From Synanceia verrucosa (Eukaryota; Chordata; Actinopteri; Perciformes; Synanceiidae), in the NCBI GenBank assembly GCA_029721515.1, contig CM056564.1, positions 2,457,349 through 2,521,348 on the forward strand: a stretch of 64,000 nucleotides of DNA, read 5' to 3'. Made by a program: the position numbers and the translations under genes. Below are positions 42,301-53,200 of the stretch, piece after piece. A model generated the notes under the pieces. It was given only the letters and a program-made list of their open reading frames with translations, searched no databases and was not told where the DNA came from. How positions within the stretch are numbered: position 1 is the stretch's first letter; each line of letters begins with the position of its first letter.

Positions 42301-45300
42301 CACCTGTAATTAATGAAGATAATAAATCTTAACAGCTCTATAGTCTGCACTTGATTATACCAGCATATTTACGCATGTCCGTACTTCCGGTTAGTCCTTC
42401 AGAATAAACTCTACACGTCAAGATAACTCATTGTCTTTCAACATAAAGCTAGTCAAGCTTGCATGTATGTCATGCATAGTATGTCAAAATAAAGGCATCA
42501 TGCCAACAAATGGAGTTCTATGAACAGACAAAACACCGGAGTGCTTTCATTTTGAAATTAAATAAATAAATAAATAAATAAATAAACTTGGCTCTCCTGT
42601 CAGAGCCAGTGCTGTGCAACAGCAGAGGACAGAGAGGTTACTGAATAGAGCAGATTAAAACTATGATTTTTTTTGTAACCCTTTTGTGTTGATGCTTTTT
42701 ATACTTGTAACAACTCATATCAGCTTCACGCAAAGTTTTAATGCACTGACTGTTGTCTCCACCGCTCAGATCAGCTGATCACTAACTGCGCTGTGCGTGC
42801 ATGTGTGTATGTGCAGATCTCAGAGGAGGAGAAAGTGCTGCTGCAGCCTCATGGCCCGTGTAACAACGGCTTTGCTTCTCAGACAGACTTTTGTGATGTA
42901 TTTATTGATATTCATGGACATGAGTTGGCCAGCCAGAGCAAGTTATATTCTTGGCAAGCTCTTGGCGGGCCACATCCTGCAGGCCTTGAGTTTCTGTTCC
43001 TGGTCACTTCTGTTTCGGTCTTTTAACAGTTTCCTGGACACAGAGAAGAGTTCTTTGAATGACTTTCTGTGTTCACAATCAGTTTTACATGTTTGCAGGT
43101 TTCATGCCTCCACTGCCTTCAACACCCCAGCGCACAAGAGAGAGGTCTTCATGTAACCAGTGTGTCCTGGAGCTGTACAGGTTCACTTATTGCCTGTGCC
43201 TACGGTCGGTATGTTAGTGTTTCACCTCATGTGTATATGTACTGTGCACACTGATCAAGCATAACATTATGACCACCTGCCTAACGTTGTGTTGGTCCCC
43301 TTTTGACCTGTCCAGTCATGGACTCCTCTTGACCCTGAAGGTGTGCTGTGGTATCTATCTGGACCAACACAGCAGATCCTTAAGTCCTGGAAGTGGGACC
43401 TCCATGGTTTCGGACTTGTTTGTCCAGCCCACAAAGGCTTGGTTGGATTAAGATCTGGTGAATTATTTTAGCTTTGTGGCAGGGAGCATTCTCCTGGGCA
43501 TCCAGATGATGTAAAAGGAAACATGCTCCCTGGTCCACTTCTGATGCTCATTGTCTGCACTTTCGGCGGTGGATGGTGGTTAGCATGGACTGGACTGGTC
43601 TGCGGCTATGCTGAGCTCTGCTCTGTGCTATGTGACTCCTTTCTATCTTCAGCAGCATTATCTCCTCTGCTCTGTCGGATCAGACCACCAGGACCAGCCT
43701 TCACTCTCCACCTGCATCCGTGATCCTTGTCCTCTCATGACCCTGTCTCTGGTTCTCCACTGGTCCTTCCTTGGACCGCTTTTGATAGATCCTGACCACT
43801 GCAGACCAGGAACAGACCACCAGAGCTGGAGATGCTCTGATCCAGTCCTGTAGACATCACTTCACCTGTCAGTTGTCATCATGTTATACCTGATCAGTGT
43901 CTGGTTAACAAACTGAGAACATGACCAGGAGTGTCAGAGTAGCTCTCCTGTGCTCATCATGGGCTCAGTGTGGTTCACATGTGTGGTTTTGGTGTGCAGG
44001 ACTGATGATGGAGACTGGAGCACTGAGAGGTCCTGTGTTTGTACCTGGAACCTGGACCGTCGAGGCCTGAATCCTCATCAACCTGATCTGGTCATAGATG
44101 TTCCCACTGTGGTCACCGCTCTGTGCTGCCATCCCAGCCAGCCCAGCCTCATTGCAGGTACGCTGGCAGCCTGAGCTTCACCCCACATTTCTGCTCTGAG
44201 TCCACATCAAGGACTGATGACAGCTCCCTTTGCTCTGACTCTGGAGCACTCCCAGTGCTGTCCTTGTAGTCCCAGCAGAGAAAGAAGCTGAAGTAGCTGT
44301 TTTTATTGTGGTGCAGATATCTAGTGCTGTGTTAGCCAGCCAGCCACATACAAACAGTGGAGAGCTCATTTGTATTTGTCTCTAGTGAGTGTCTTAGTTT
44401 TAATGAGAACTGAACTGTGGTAAACAATGACAGGCTTCTGCTGAGTGCAAATAAGTGTATGCTATGTATTTTATGATATACCTAGATATAAAGATAAATT
44501 CATCATTAGTTCAGATTACATTATTAGATATTAGATATAGAATAAAATGTGGAATCAGGTCATTTACAGTATATCATTATCAGAATTATTTTACTGCCTA
44601 ATATCACATCAGCATCTCTAGTGCTAATCAAATGATGGATTTTACCTCCTGGCTGCTTAAAGATGGCCACATTTAATTGTAGGTGTCTAACCAAGTCTTA
44701 CATGTGTCTCCCTGCTGGTCTAGATTTCTGTCCTGGATCATGTAACTGTCATATTGTTTTAATTTCCTCTGTGCTAGAGTTGGTGCACTTGCAAGAGACA
44801 GATGTAATATCTGAATGTCCTGACTTGTAGGACTAGTGCTACCTGGACAATGATGATACTACATTAGCGCCTACAGTTCCCATGATGCAACTGAATAGCA
44901 TCTTTCAATAGGCCCAAGGGTATGAATACTTCTGAAGGCTCTTGTATGTTTACACCTGTACACCACCAACACAGTTTGTAATGCAGACTTTCTCTTAGAA
45001 AGTTCTAGTCTCTTAGTCTCTCAGTTAGCACATGTTGAGTAAAGTGTGTATGTGTGTGTGTGTGTGGGGCTGCAGGGGGTCTCTACAGCGGAGAGGTGGT
45101 GGTCTGGGACACCAGTCAGACTGAGGACTCTGTGCTGGTCCAAACTGGGATGTCAGCAGACAACCACAGAGACCCTGTTTATCAGGTGGGTCTTTGTCCT
45201 GGAGCTCTGCTTTCATGATATCATCTAATCTAAGGCTGCTGCTCAGTGAAGCATTCAGTCCTGAAGCAGCCCCACTGTGCTCTGAACTGACTGTGCTGTG

Positions 45301-46847
45301 CAGGTGTCCTGGGTGCCCCTGCAGAGGAAAGCAGAGTTTGGACTGCTCAGTGCTGGTTCAGGAGGAAGGTTGCTGCTCTGGACCGTGGACTCAGACCAGA
45401 GCAAGTTGGTCCTGGATGCTGCTTACGCCTTAATAGGACAGCAGGTTCCTCACAGCAGCAACAGCAGCTTCAAGGTGAGCCTCAGTATGAATAAGACCGG
45501 ATCATGGAAGTCAGGAAGGATTTAACCAGGGGTGGGAAAGACGAAGGGCTCTCCATACTGGATCATCCAGACTCAGCTCTGTGCAAACAGTGGAAGGTTT
45601 GTGGAAATTTCTAAAGTGCTCCTTTGTCTCCTGTAGGCCCGAGGCAGCAGCAGTGTAGGGGCCACCTCCCTGGCTCTGTCTCCCTGGGACTCAGACACCT
45701 TCCTGGTGGGCTCTGAGGGTGGCCTCCTGCTCAGATGCTCGTTCTCCTCCCAGACGCCGGCTGCTGCTCCCTCTGAAGGTCACAGTGTGACACTGAAGGC
45801 TCCAGCAGTTTTCCAGTTCAGGCCCCGCAGCGGCCCCATCCATTCCATCCACTGCTCCCCTTTCCACAGGTCCCAGCTCCACTCTCAGACCACACACATG
45901 CATGGTTAGAGAGGTGGTCAGTGACGGTGCCCTGACATGCTTTGTGTTGTCTGCAGGAACCTGTTTGTAAGTGCAGGGACTGATGGTCTGGCCCACCTCC
46001 ACTCTCTGCTGCAGACCAACCCACTGCTTTCTCTCAGAGTTTCAGACTCCTACGTGTGTCAGGTGCAGTGGTCTCCAACCAGACCGCTGCTTTTTGCAGC
46101 AGCCACAGGACAAGGTATAGCATGAGCAAATGTGCAGGATGTCAGTGGTAGAGCAGCTCAGCCACCAGTGACAAGGTTTGCAGTCCAAACCCTAACCATA
46201 AAGTGCTTCCACTGCTTTTGGTGATGAATGTGTCCTTTCCCCAGACCTCCCACCATCAGTGTGTGAATGGATAAATGTGATGAGTCATGTCAAAGTCCTT
46301 TGAGTGGTCAGAAGACTAGAAAGGAGCTATACCAGTATAGTCCATTCACCATTTAAAGATGAATTCTGTCAGATTCAGATCAGGAAACTTACTATCACTC
46401 CATGATAAAATGGTAGGTGAAGCCATGTAGCAGCTCATCCATTAATCAGTATGTTTAAATGGTGACTCATCAGATCTTGAGGAAACCTCAGAATGACCTG
46501 ATTTGGTCTGTTCAAAATACAGTTTTCAGCCTAATGTATATGAGAGTGATGGAGCTCCAGTACTTGAAGGTGTCACTCAGGTGCATCCTTGTTGACTCTG
46601 TCTTTCAGGTGAGGTGCACTTATTTGACCTGGGCCACAGGTCTCTGAGACCAGCGGCCACCATCACTCAAGGAGGTGCGGACCAAGCTGCAACCTGTTTG
46701 GCCTTCAACCATCACAACCCTCACCTCCTGGCAGTGGGGAAAACAGATGGCACAGTGTATATATGGCAGCTGAGCCATGATCTGACGGAGCAGTGCCCTA
46801 GAGAGAGCAGTCAGCTGGAGCGGATAGCCAATCAGGTGGCAGAATGA
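39322..46847 (+). CDS. dync2i2: Cytoplasmic dynein-2 intermediate chain 2 (WDR34)
   Basis: WD40 intermediate chain of the dynein-2 motor for retrograde intraflagellar transport in cilia. Exons: 39322-39399, 41634-41894, 43099-43208, 44000-44157, 45076-45185, 45304-45474, 45637-45869, 45957-46114, 46609-46847; 1518 nt, 505 residues (human about 536), all GT-AG and in phase. Residues 1-113 form the light-chain-binding N-terminus, with three QT motifs (GCQTR at 28-32, VQTV at 41-44, CTQTEP at 50-55). From about 115 a beta-propeller follows: HVTSVSWSCTGSLIACAYGR, GGLYSGEVVVWDTS, GRLLLWTVDSD, VSAGTDGLAHLHSLL, LFAAATGQGEVHLFDL and GKTDGTVYIWQL. The junction QP|VSCLHCL matches the length of the human protein, so no exon is needed between 41894 and 43099. 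Introns 1 and 3 carry Tc1-like elements. Confidence 0.96.
39528..41375 (-). mobile_element. Tc1-like transposon D with foreign internal sequence
   Basis: TA at 39526-39527 and 41376-41377; inverted ends CACTGTGTGCACAATTATTA. Minus strand 40445-40149 keeps a transposase piece (KLKRQDWAKKYLKTDFS, LWTDEMRVTLG with the first catalytic Asp) with stops around it. Between about 40790 and 41290 the sequence is not transposon-like (see 40860-41003). It lies in DYNC2I2 intron 1. Confidence 0.85.
40860..41003 (+). pseudogene. Captured fragment of a multicopy fish gene family inside transposon D
   Basis: The plus strand at 40947-41003 encodes GDAFERWRRLKVEKNLKTD without a stop. I associate this helical motif with a family of fish predicted proteins that are often transposon-related. 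An ATG at 40863 opens MSVTKLKRPRHESEIHCDKV before a stop. The function is unknown, and recognition is from memory. Confidence 0.35.
41895..43098. other. DYNC2I2 intron 2, no recognised element
   Basis: It contains a (TAAA)n run at 42558-42585 and otherwise ordinary intronic sequence. An open frame at 42793-43026 was considered as an exon and rejected. Confidence 0.5.
43249..43899 (-). mobile_element. Tc1-like transposon E, deleted remnant
   Basis: Ends CACTGATCAAGCATAACATT and, on the reverse strand, CACTGATCAGGTATAACATG. Interior words such as 'ggattaagatctggtgaatt' and 'tttgtggcagggagcattct' are the reverse of a Tc1 transposase gene (the SPDLNPIE and QDNAPC-like regions). At 651 bp it is about half length. 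It fills most of DYNC2I2 intron 3. Confidence 0.75.
44158..45075. other. DYNC2I2 intron 4, nothing recognised
   Basis: About 920 bp of ordinary A+T-rich intron ending in a short (TG)n run (45046-45064) just before the acceptor. No element or conserved frame is seen. Confidence 0.5.
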
Positions 46848-46940
46848 GACCTCAGCCTGGGACCATTTACCTGAACTGTGTTTTGAAGAATGAAAACCTA
46901 TTGTCAACCTCAAAGACAGACAGTTTGATTGTGTTTGTAA

Positions 46941-46988
46941 AATAAAACCAACAGTAGAACATTCCAGTTCTAACCAGTAGCATTTATT
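46941..46988. terminator. Facing poly(A) signals of DYNC2I2 and SPTAN1
   Basis: AATAAA on the plus strand at 46941-46946 serves DYNC2I2 (94 bp after its stop). AATAAA on the minus strand (TTTATT at 46983-46988) serves SPTAN1 (286 bp after its stop). The hexamers are 37 bp apart and face each other, so the two transcript ends must abut or overlap slightly. Confidence 0.75.
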
Positions 46989-47273
46989 AAAGCACACTGC
47001 AGCTGTGAGGTGTTGTTCACAACATTGTTACTATTAGGATCTCAAGTTGATTGAAAGTACAAGCTAAAACAATCACATTCAAATGTAGACAGATCCACTA
47101 TGCTATCATGAGAAGCACACAGAGTTAGGGTAGAGCGAGGTAAGTAGAGAGTACAGACAGTTGTTAATAGTGAGTATTCCTGGTGCCACAATCATGCAGT
47201 TTCAGCCATGTGTTCATGTTGAAGTGTGTGAGGGGAAAAAACGCATCCCGATTGGTCTCTGGTGGGCGAGAGA

Positions 47274-50200
47274 TCAGTTGACGAAGAGCGAGCGGGTGAA
47301 TTCAACGAAGTCGAAGGCTGACGGCAGCTCGCGGCCCTTGCTGTCCAGATAGGGCTTCATGTGTGAGAGGCAGTAGTCGGCCTGCTCCTTGGTCAGGTTC
47401 TGAAAAGCACAAAGGGACAGTTAGGCCTCTGAACACCTGACCTGCAGCATCCAGAAAGAGCAGTGAACACAGCTGACCTGATAGAGCTCCTCTTTAGTGA
47501 CATAGGGTTTGTTCTCTGTGCTCAGAGCTCTGAAGGCGCTCTCTATCTCCTCGCTGGACTTGACGTTCTCTGTCTCGCGGCTGATCATGAACGCCATGTA
47601 CTCCTGCAGTGACACGTTGCCGTCCCTGCAGACACATTCCTCACAGTTAGGCTAACAGTGTGCAGCAGCGTACCACACATCCACCCTGAACATGCCACAA
47701 ACCTGTTGGGATCCACAGTGTCCAGTATGGACTCAAACTCAGGATCAGGCTCTCCTTCTTCCACCATGGGCAGGTCGTAGCCTAGCGAGCGCAGACACGA
47801 CTTAAACTCCTGGTGGTTCAGGCGACCAGACTTCTCCTTATCAAAGTGCCTGTGAATAAAGGGGCGTAGATGATGGTGTGACTTCATCAGACCAGAATCA
47901 GTAACGTGATGATGATCATGATGAGGCCACAGCTCTTACTTGAACATCATGCTGAACTCCTTCAGAGCCTCCTCTGTCACTCCAGTGGTGTTCCTGAAAG
48001 ACAAAGATGGCAGACATGAGCTCTTAGCAGCATCAACACTTCTCTGGTCCAGTCAAGCGACAGAAAGTAGGTGCTCTGATGTGTTGGTGTGTACCTGGCC
48101 TGTATCTGTTGCTCCAGGTTGTGCTGCATCCTCATTCCCAGTTGGTCCAGTTGGTCCCACTGCTGGGCCAGGCCCACTGTGCTGTGCTCTGTGTACTTGT
48201 TGTCTAAGATCAGTGCTTCCTCCATAGCTGCACCCAGGTCTTCAATCTTCTTCAGCTGGCTGCGCATGGCCCGGATCTCTTGGTGCTTACGCTGCACGCA
48301 CACACACTCTAGATCAACCAACAGGCTGGGAATAACAAGGACCATCATCAGCAGACTGAGGGAGTGATATTCACCTTGGTGGCCTCCAGCTGGGACTCCA
48401 GGGTTCCAGATTCTTCTACCATACAGGACCTGACAGCAACAGAAACAGCCATTAAACAGAAGCAGCAGTGTGATAAAAACCACTGCACTCACTGCTTTTC
48501 TAACAGCAGGGCAGTACAGAGAAGCTGTTGTTCATTCAGCTATTAAAGCATTTACACATACAGCCTGATATATTTAGAGGATATGTGGATATTGTGGCTA
48601 TCACAGAATGGCATTGGTGGCCACAGTGAAATTATAATGTCATTATAATGTTAAGAATTAATAAATGAACCCCTGAGTTCTTGAGTTATTGTCAAAAATG
48701 TCTTTGACCACTAAGATTCACGCTGAACTTAAGTGCCCTGTTCAGTGGTGAGAATGCGCTGTAGGGTCCCTTTTTTCACTCTTCGCCCCTGCCCTTCAAA
48801 ATGTCTATGCACACCACTGCCTGAGAAGCCACGTTCGTATGAGTGGAACGGACTATAAACTATGATGATAGTCAAAAACTGATGATGCCTCCTAGTATCA
48901 TCCATCTGACAAATTAATCTAATGCTATAGAATCAAATAATAATACAAAGAAATGATGAATGAGGATTGATCTAATATCTAATGTTATCACACGTGAGGG
49001 GCGGCACAGTGGTGTAGTGGTAAGCACTGTCGCTTCACAGCAAGAAGGTACCGGATTCGATTCCCGGCCCGGGGCCTTTCTGTGTGGAGTTTGCATGTTC
49101 TCCTCATGTCTGTGTGGGTTCTCTCTGGTACTCTGGCTTCCTCCCACCATCCAAAAACATGCATGGGGATTAGGTTAACTGGTTAATTTAAATTGTCTGT
49201 AGGTGTGAATGTGAGTGTGAGTGGTTGTCTGTCTCTGTGTCCTGTGATGAACTGGAGACTTGTCCAGTGTGTTCCCTGCCTTTCACCCTAAGACAGCTGG
49301 GATAGACTCCAGCCCCGCTGTGGTGACCAGTAGTTTGTGATGGCCTCATATCCCGCTTTGTTCCCAAGGTATCTATCAACAGATCTGTCAAAATGGTGTT
49401 TTTTTGTCACAGAGTGAACAATTGTTCCACACAGAAAAAACCCTCATGGGTTCTAACTACACTAAGTGAATATAAAATGAACCGGCTCTTGGGTGTGACT
49501 ACTGGGACATTTGAAAGTGGACCTGTTGTGCTGTCTTTACTGTACTTATGCCAAAAATCTACTGGGAACCCAAACCATGCAAAGTTAGGACTGCTGCACA
49601 CAGCCTGGAAACAGCAGCACATTATTAGTCCAGGGATATGAGAGTCAGGGTTCTGCTGCACACATGCTAAAACATAATGAGCCTACAGGACCAGATACCA
49701 TGAAGTGTAAAACTGCTGCTGTAGTGTTTAGAGTGAGGCTCTGTACACAGGCCTGGAGTAGACAAAGTGAACTGGTGAAGTGCAGCTGAATGTTAGCTGA
49801 GCGTGATGGTTTAGACTGAAGCACATGAGCTCACACAGCCCTTAAGCAGCTGTGTGGGTCAGGACAAAGCAAAAGGAAACAAGGCTTGAAAGAGGTTGAC
49901 CTTCCAGAAAGATCATCAGCAACTTGGTACTGATAGACACAGATAACTCGTCGATAGGCTATTCTATTCAAAGAGAGGAGGGGGGCAGAGATTACACATC
50001 AGACAGGAAAAAGAAGACTGATCCAGGACCAGTGAAGAGAACATTTAGACTGGGCTGAGAAGCAAAGATTTCATAATCATCGTGATCATGATGAACACTC
50101 ATAGCACAGACGAATAAAGACAAAATGTGATATTAACCCATCCAGAAGGTATGTCCTGATTAGCACAGCGATCCCAAGCACCAGCGAGGAAGCAGCCGAG

Positions 50201-53200
50201 GGGAGAGAGAGAAAGAAATCCATTAACATGAGTCAGCAGATCAGTGCTGCCAACCCTGACACACCACACAGTGACAGGAATGGAATGATACACCAAGTCA
50301 TCTCCCATATTGGGTTAAGGATACCATTTTCTCATGATTTTTGAACAGTATTCCTTTGATTCCTTTCTCATTTTTGATTTCACATTTCTGAGGTAGTGTG
50401 ACTTCAAAACAAATTATGCAATGAATGCATTATTTAAAAAAAAACAAAAAAAAACTTACCTTTAGATTTATTAAAAACTACAAAATTATACTTTCTCTTT
50501 AATAAATTTAAGAATAACTATTTCTCTGAAGTAGGGTAAACTGCAATACAACATATTAGAGCTGTGCGATACTGCGATATAACCCTCTGTTGTTTCTGTA
50601 TAGGCTACTTGGTTAGCTTCGTTGCTACACTAACAGTGTGATACACACACACACACACATATACAGTCATGGAAAAAATTATTAGACCACCCTTGTTTTC
50701 TTCAATTTCTTGTTAATTTTAATGCCTGGCTCAACTAAAGGTACATTTGTTTGGACAATTATAATGATAACAACAAAAATAGCTCATGAGAGTTTAATTT
50801 AAGAACTAAGGATTATTCATTTTCCATGGTTTTCTTGATAATAACCAAAATTACTTAAATTCTTACATCAATAGCTATGGCATTGTACCGCCAAAAACAC
50901 TACTTTTAAGCATTCCATGTTTTCTTTTCTGTTTGCTTTAAACACATGATACACACAAGAGTTAATACTTGATTGCATAACCATTGTTTTTGATGACTGC
51001 AGCCATGCGTCTTGGCATGCTCTCCACCAGCTTCTGACATTGTTCTGCTGTCACAGCAGCCCATTCCTGTTGGACAAATTCAAACAAATTTTCTTTGTTT
51101 TTGGGCTTGTGGTTCTCCATTTTGAGTTTGATGATTTTCCACAGGTTTTCAATTGGATTAAGATCTGGTGATTGAGCAGGCCAAGGCATGGTGCGAATGT
51201 TGTGGTTCTCCATCCAGGCTTTAACTGACCTTGCCGTGTGGCAAGGGGCATTGTCTTGTTGGAAAATCCAGTCATTCGAGGCAGGAAAGAGTTTTCCAGC
51301 TGATGGAAGAAGACTGTTTTCAAGGGTAGTCCTGTACTTGACCTGGTTCATTCGGCCTTCACACAATTGCATTTGCCCTGTTCCACTCAGACTGAAACAG
51401 CCCCAGATCATGACTGATCCACCCCATGTTTTACTGTAGGGGCAAGACAGTCTGGGTTGTAAGCTTCTCCAGGCTTCCTCCTAACCAGTAAGTTGGCTGG
51501 AGTGGGCATCAATTCAAAATTGGATTCATCACTGAAGAGAACCTTAGCCCAATCATCAACAGTCCAATCCTTGTGGTCTCGAGCAAAGAGTAACCGGGCC
51601 TTCCTCTGCCTTTCATTGATGAAGGGCTTCTTGCGTGCTCTGTGTGACTTCAAACCAGCTTCAACAAGTCGGTTTCGAACTGTCCTTGCCGAGCAAGTCA
51701 CATTTCTCGACAGTGCCCACTCATTTTTAAGGTCCCTGGAGGTCTGACGACGATTCCTGACACAGGAACGGATGAGTGCACGGTCATCTCGTGGGGTAGA
51801 AAGACGTTTCCTGCCACGGCCAGGTAGCAATTTGGTAGTGCCATGTTCAGCTTGTTTTTTTTTGTTGGAATGAACGGCTGTCTTGGAGATCTTCAGTTTT
51901 TTCGCTACCTGTCTCTCACTCATGCCAATTTCCAGCAGTGCCAAGATGGCTGCCTTTGTTGCTTCACATAATTCTTTTGTTTTAAGGCATTATGTGAGAG
52001 CTGACAACTTCTGAGTTGTGCGACGGCTTGAATGTAAGCAGGAAACCACTCTAGGCCTTTGCATGTGCAGTGCTGCTTGTGACATGAAATGGCCTCTTAT
52101 ATACCTTGGGAATCAATTAAGCTTAAGAATGTCAAATAGGACATAAAGTATTATGTGACCAGCTGCATTTTTTGTTGTGTTCATTGTATTATACGTTTAG
52201 TGGTACCAGATATTAGAATGAACAAGAAATTGAAGAAAACAAGGGTGGTCTAATAATTTTTTCCATGACTGTATATAGTTATTGGGATATAAAATTAGCT
52301 TTATCAAGATAAAATAAAATTTTGTCAAAGTGTCCTCTACCTCTGATAAAACAAGAATGGAACAAAGTAAAAACAAACATTTTTTCATGATGAAATAGAG
52401 TATCTTCATTCATTTGAGCTATTCACTGTTTTCAGAGTCATAGTACGAGTTAAAAGTGTAACTGAAATTATATTTTATCTAAAACAAAAATACTGATAAA
52501 AAAATGGATTTTTAAAACAAAAACTTGAAAGTGGTCTGTGCATCCTCAATTTCAAAATCACTTGCAACCTCCTTCACATCTCTCGATCTGAGTACCTGAC
52601 AGTGACCTATGATGCCCTTTGCTGTTTAATAAGGGCATCATTATTCATTTTTCATCTCAGCTAATTTGAATCACACACATTTTTATCTGTCTCGCAATGC
52701 ATCATTACATGCCTACACACTGAGCACCAGAGAAAAGGAAGTGGTTGACATTCTAACGTCAAACAGCAGTAAAAAGCAGCTCAATAGTGACTTTATAGAG
52801 AGCAGAACGGCAGCAAGATTGATGGAGCTGTCACATCCATACACATGTGTACATGAAACAGCAGCTGAAGAACATCATGCTGTTTCCTGGTTTGAAGTGG
52901 AAATTCATCCTGTACCTGGTCTCCTGCAGCCACTGGTGGAAAGCGTTAGCATGCTGAGCAAACTCCTGACGCAGCTTGTCGTTCTCCTCCTGCCTCCTCT
53001 GCTCCTTCTGCAGCTCCAGCTCTCGCTCCTGCGCTCACAGTCACACAGAGAAACACAGTGCAGAGACACATTTCAATTACTGAAGGTGGAAATGAAAATA
53101 ATAATTACTACCTAGCAAGTAGACCACAAGTCTACTTACTTTTATTCATGTATACATGTTGCTAAATTTCCATTTACTGAACATGTTTTATATCTGGAAA

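Noticed and set aside
42793..43026. Possible extra DYNC2I2 exon (ISEEEKVLLQPHGP...) with a good acceptor at 42817
   Set aside because: No good in-phase donor, and joining 41894 directly to 43099 reproduces the length of the human protein at that point.
48914..49150. Open frames repeating SxSTRENPRRxxENMQTPHRKAPG at three loci
   Set aside because: They are chance translations of the same SINE (also 25673-25855 and 53909-54097).
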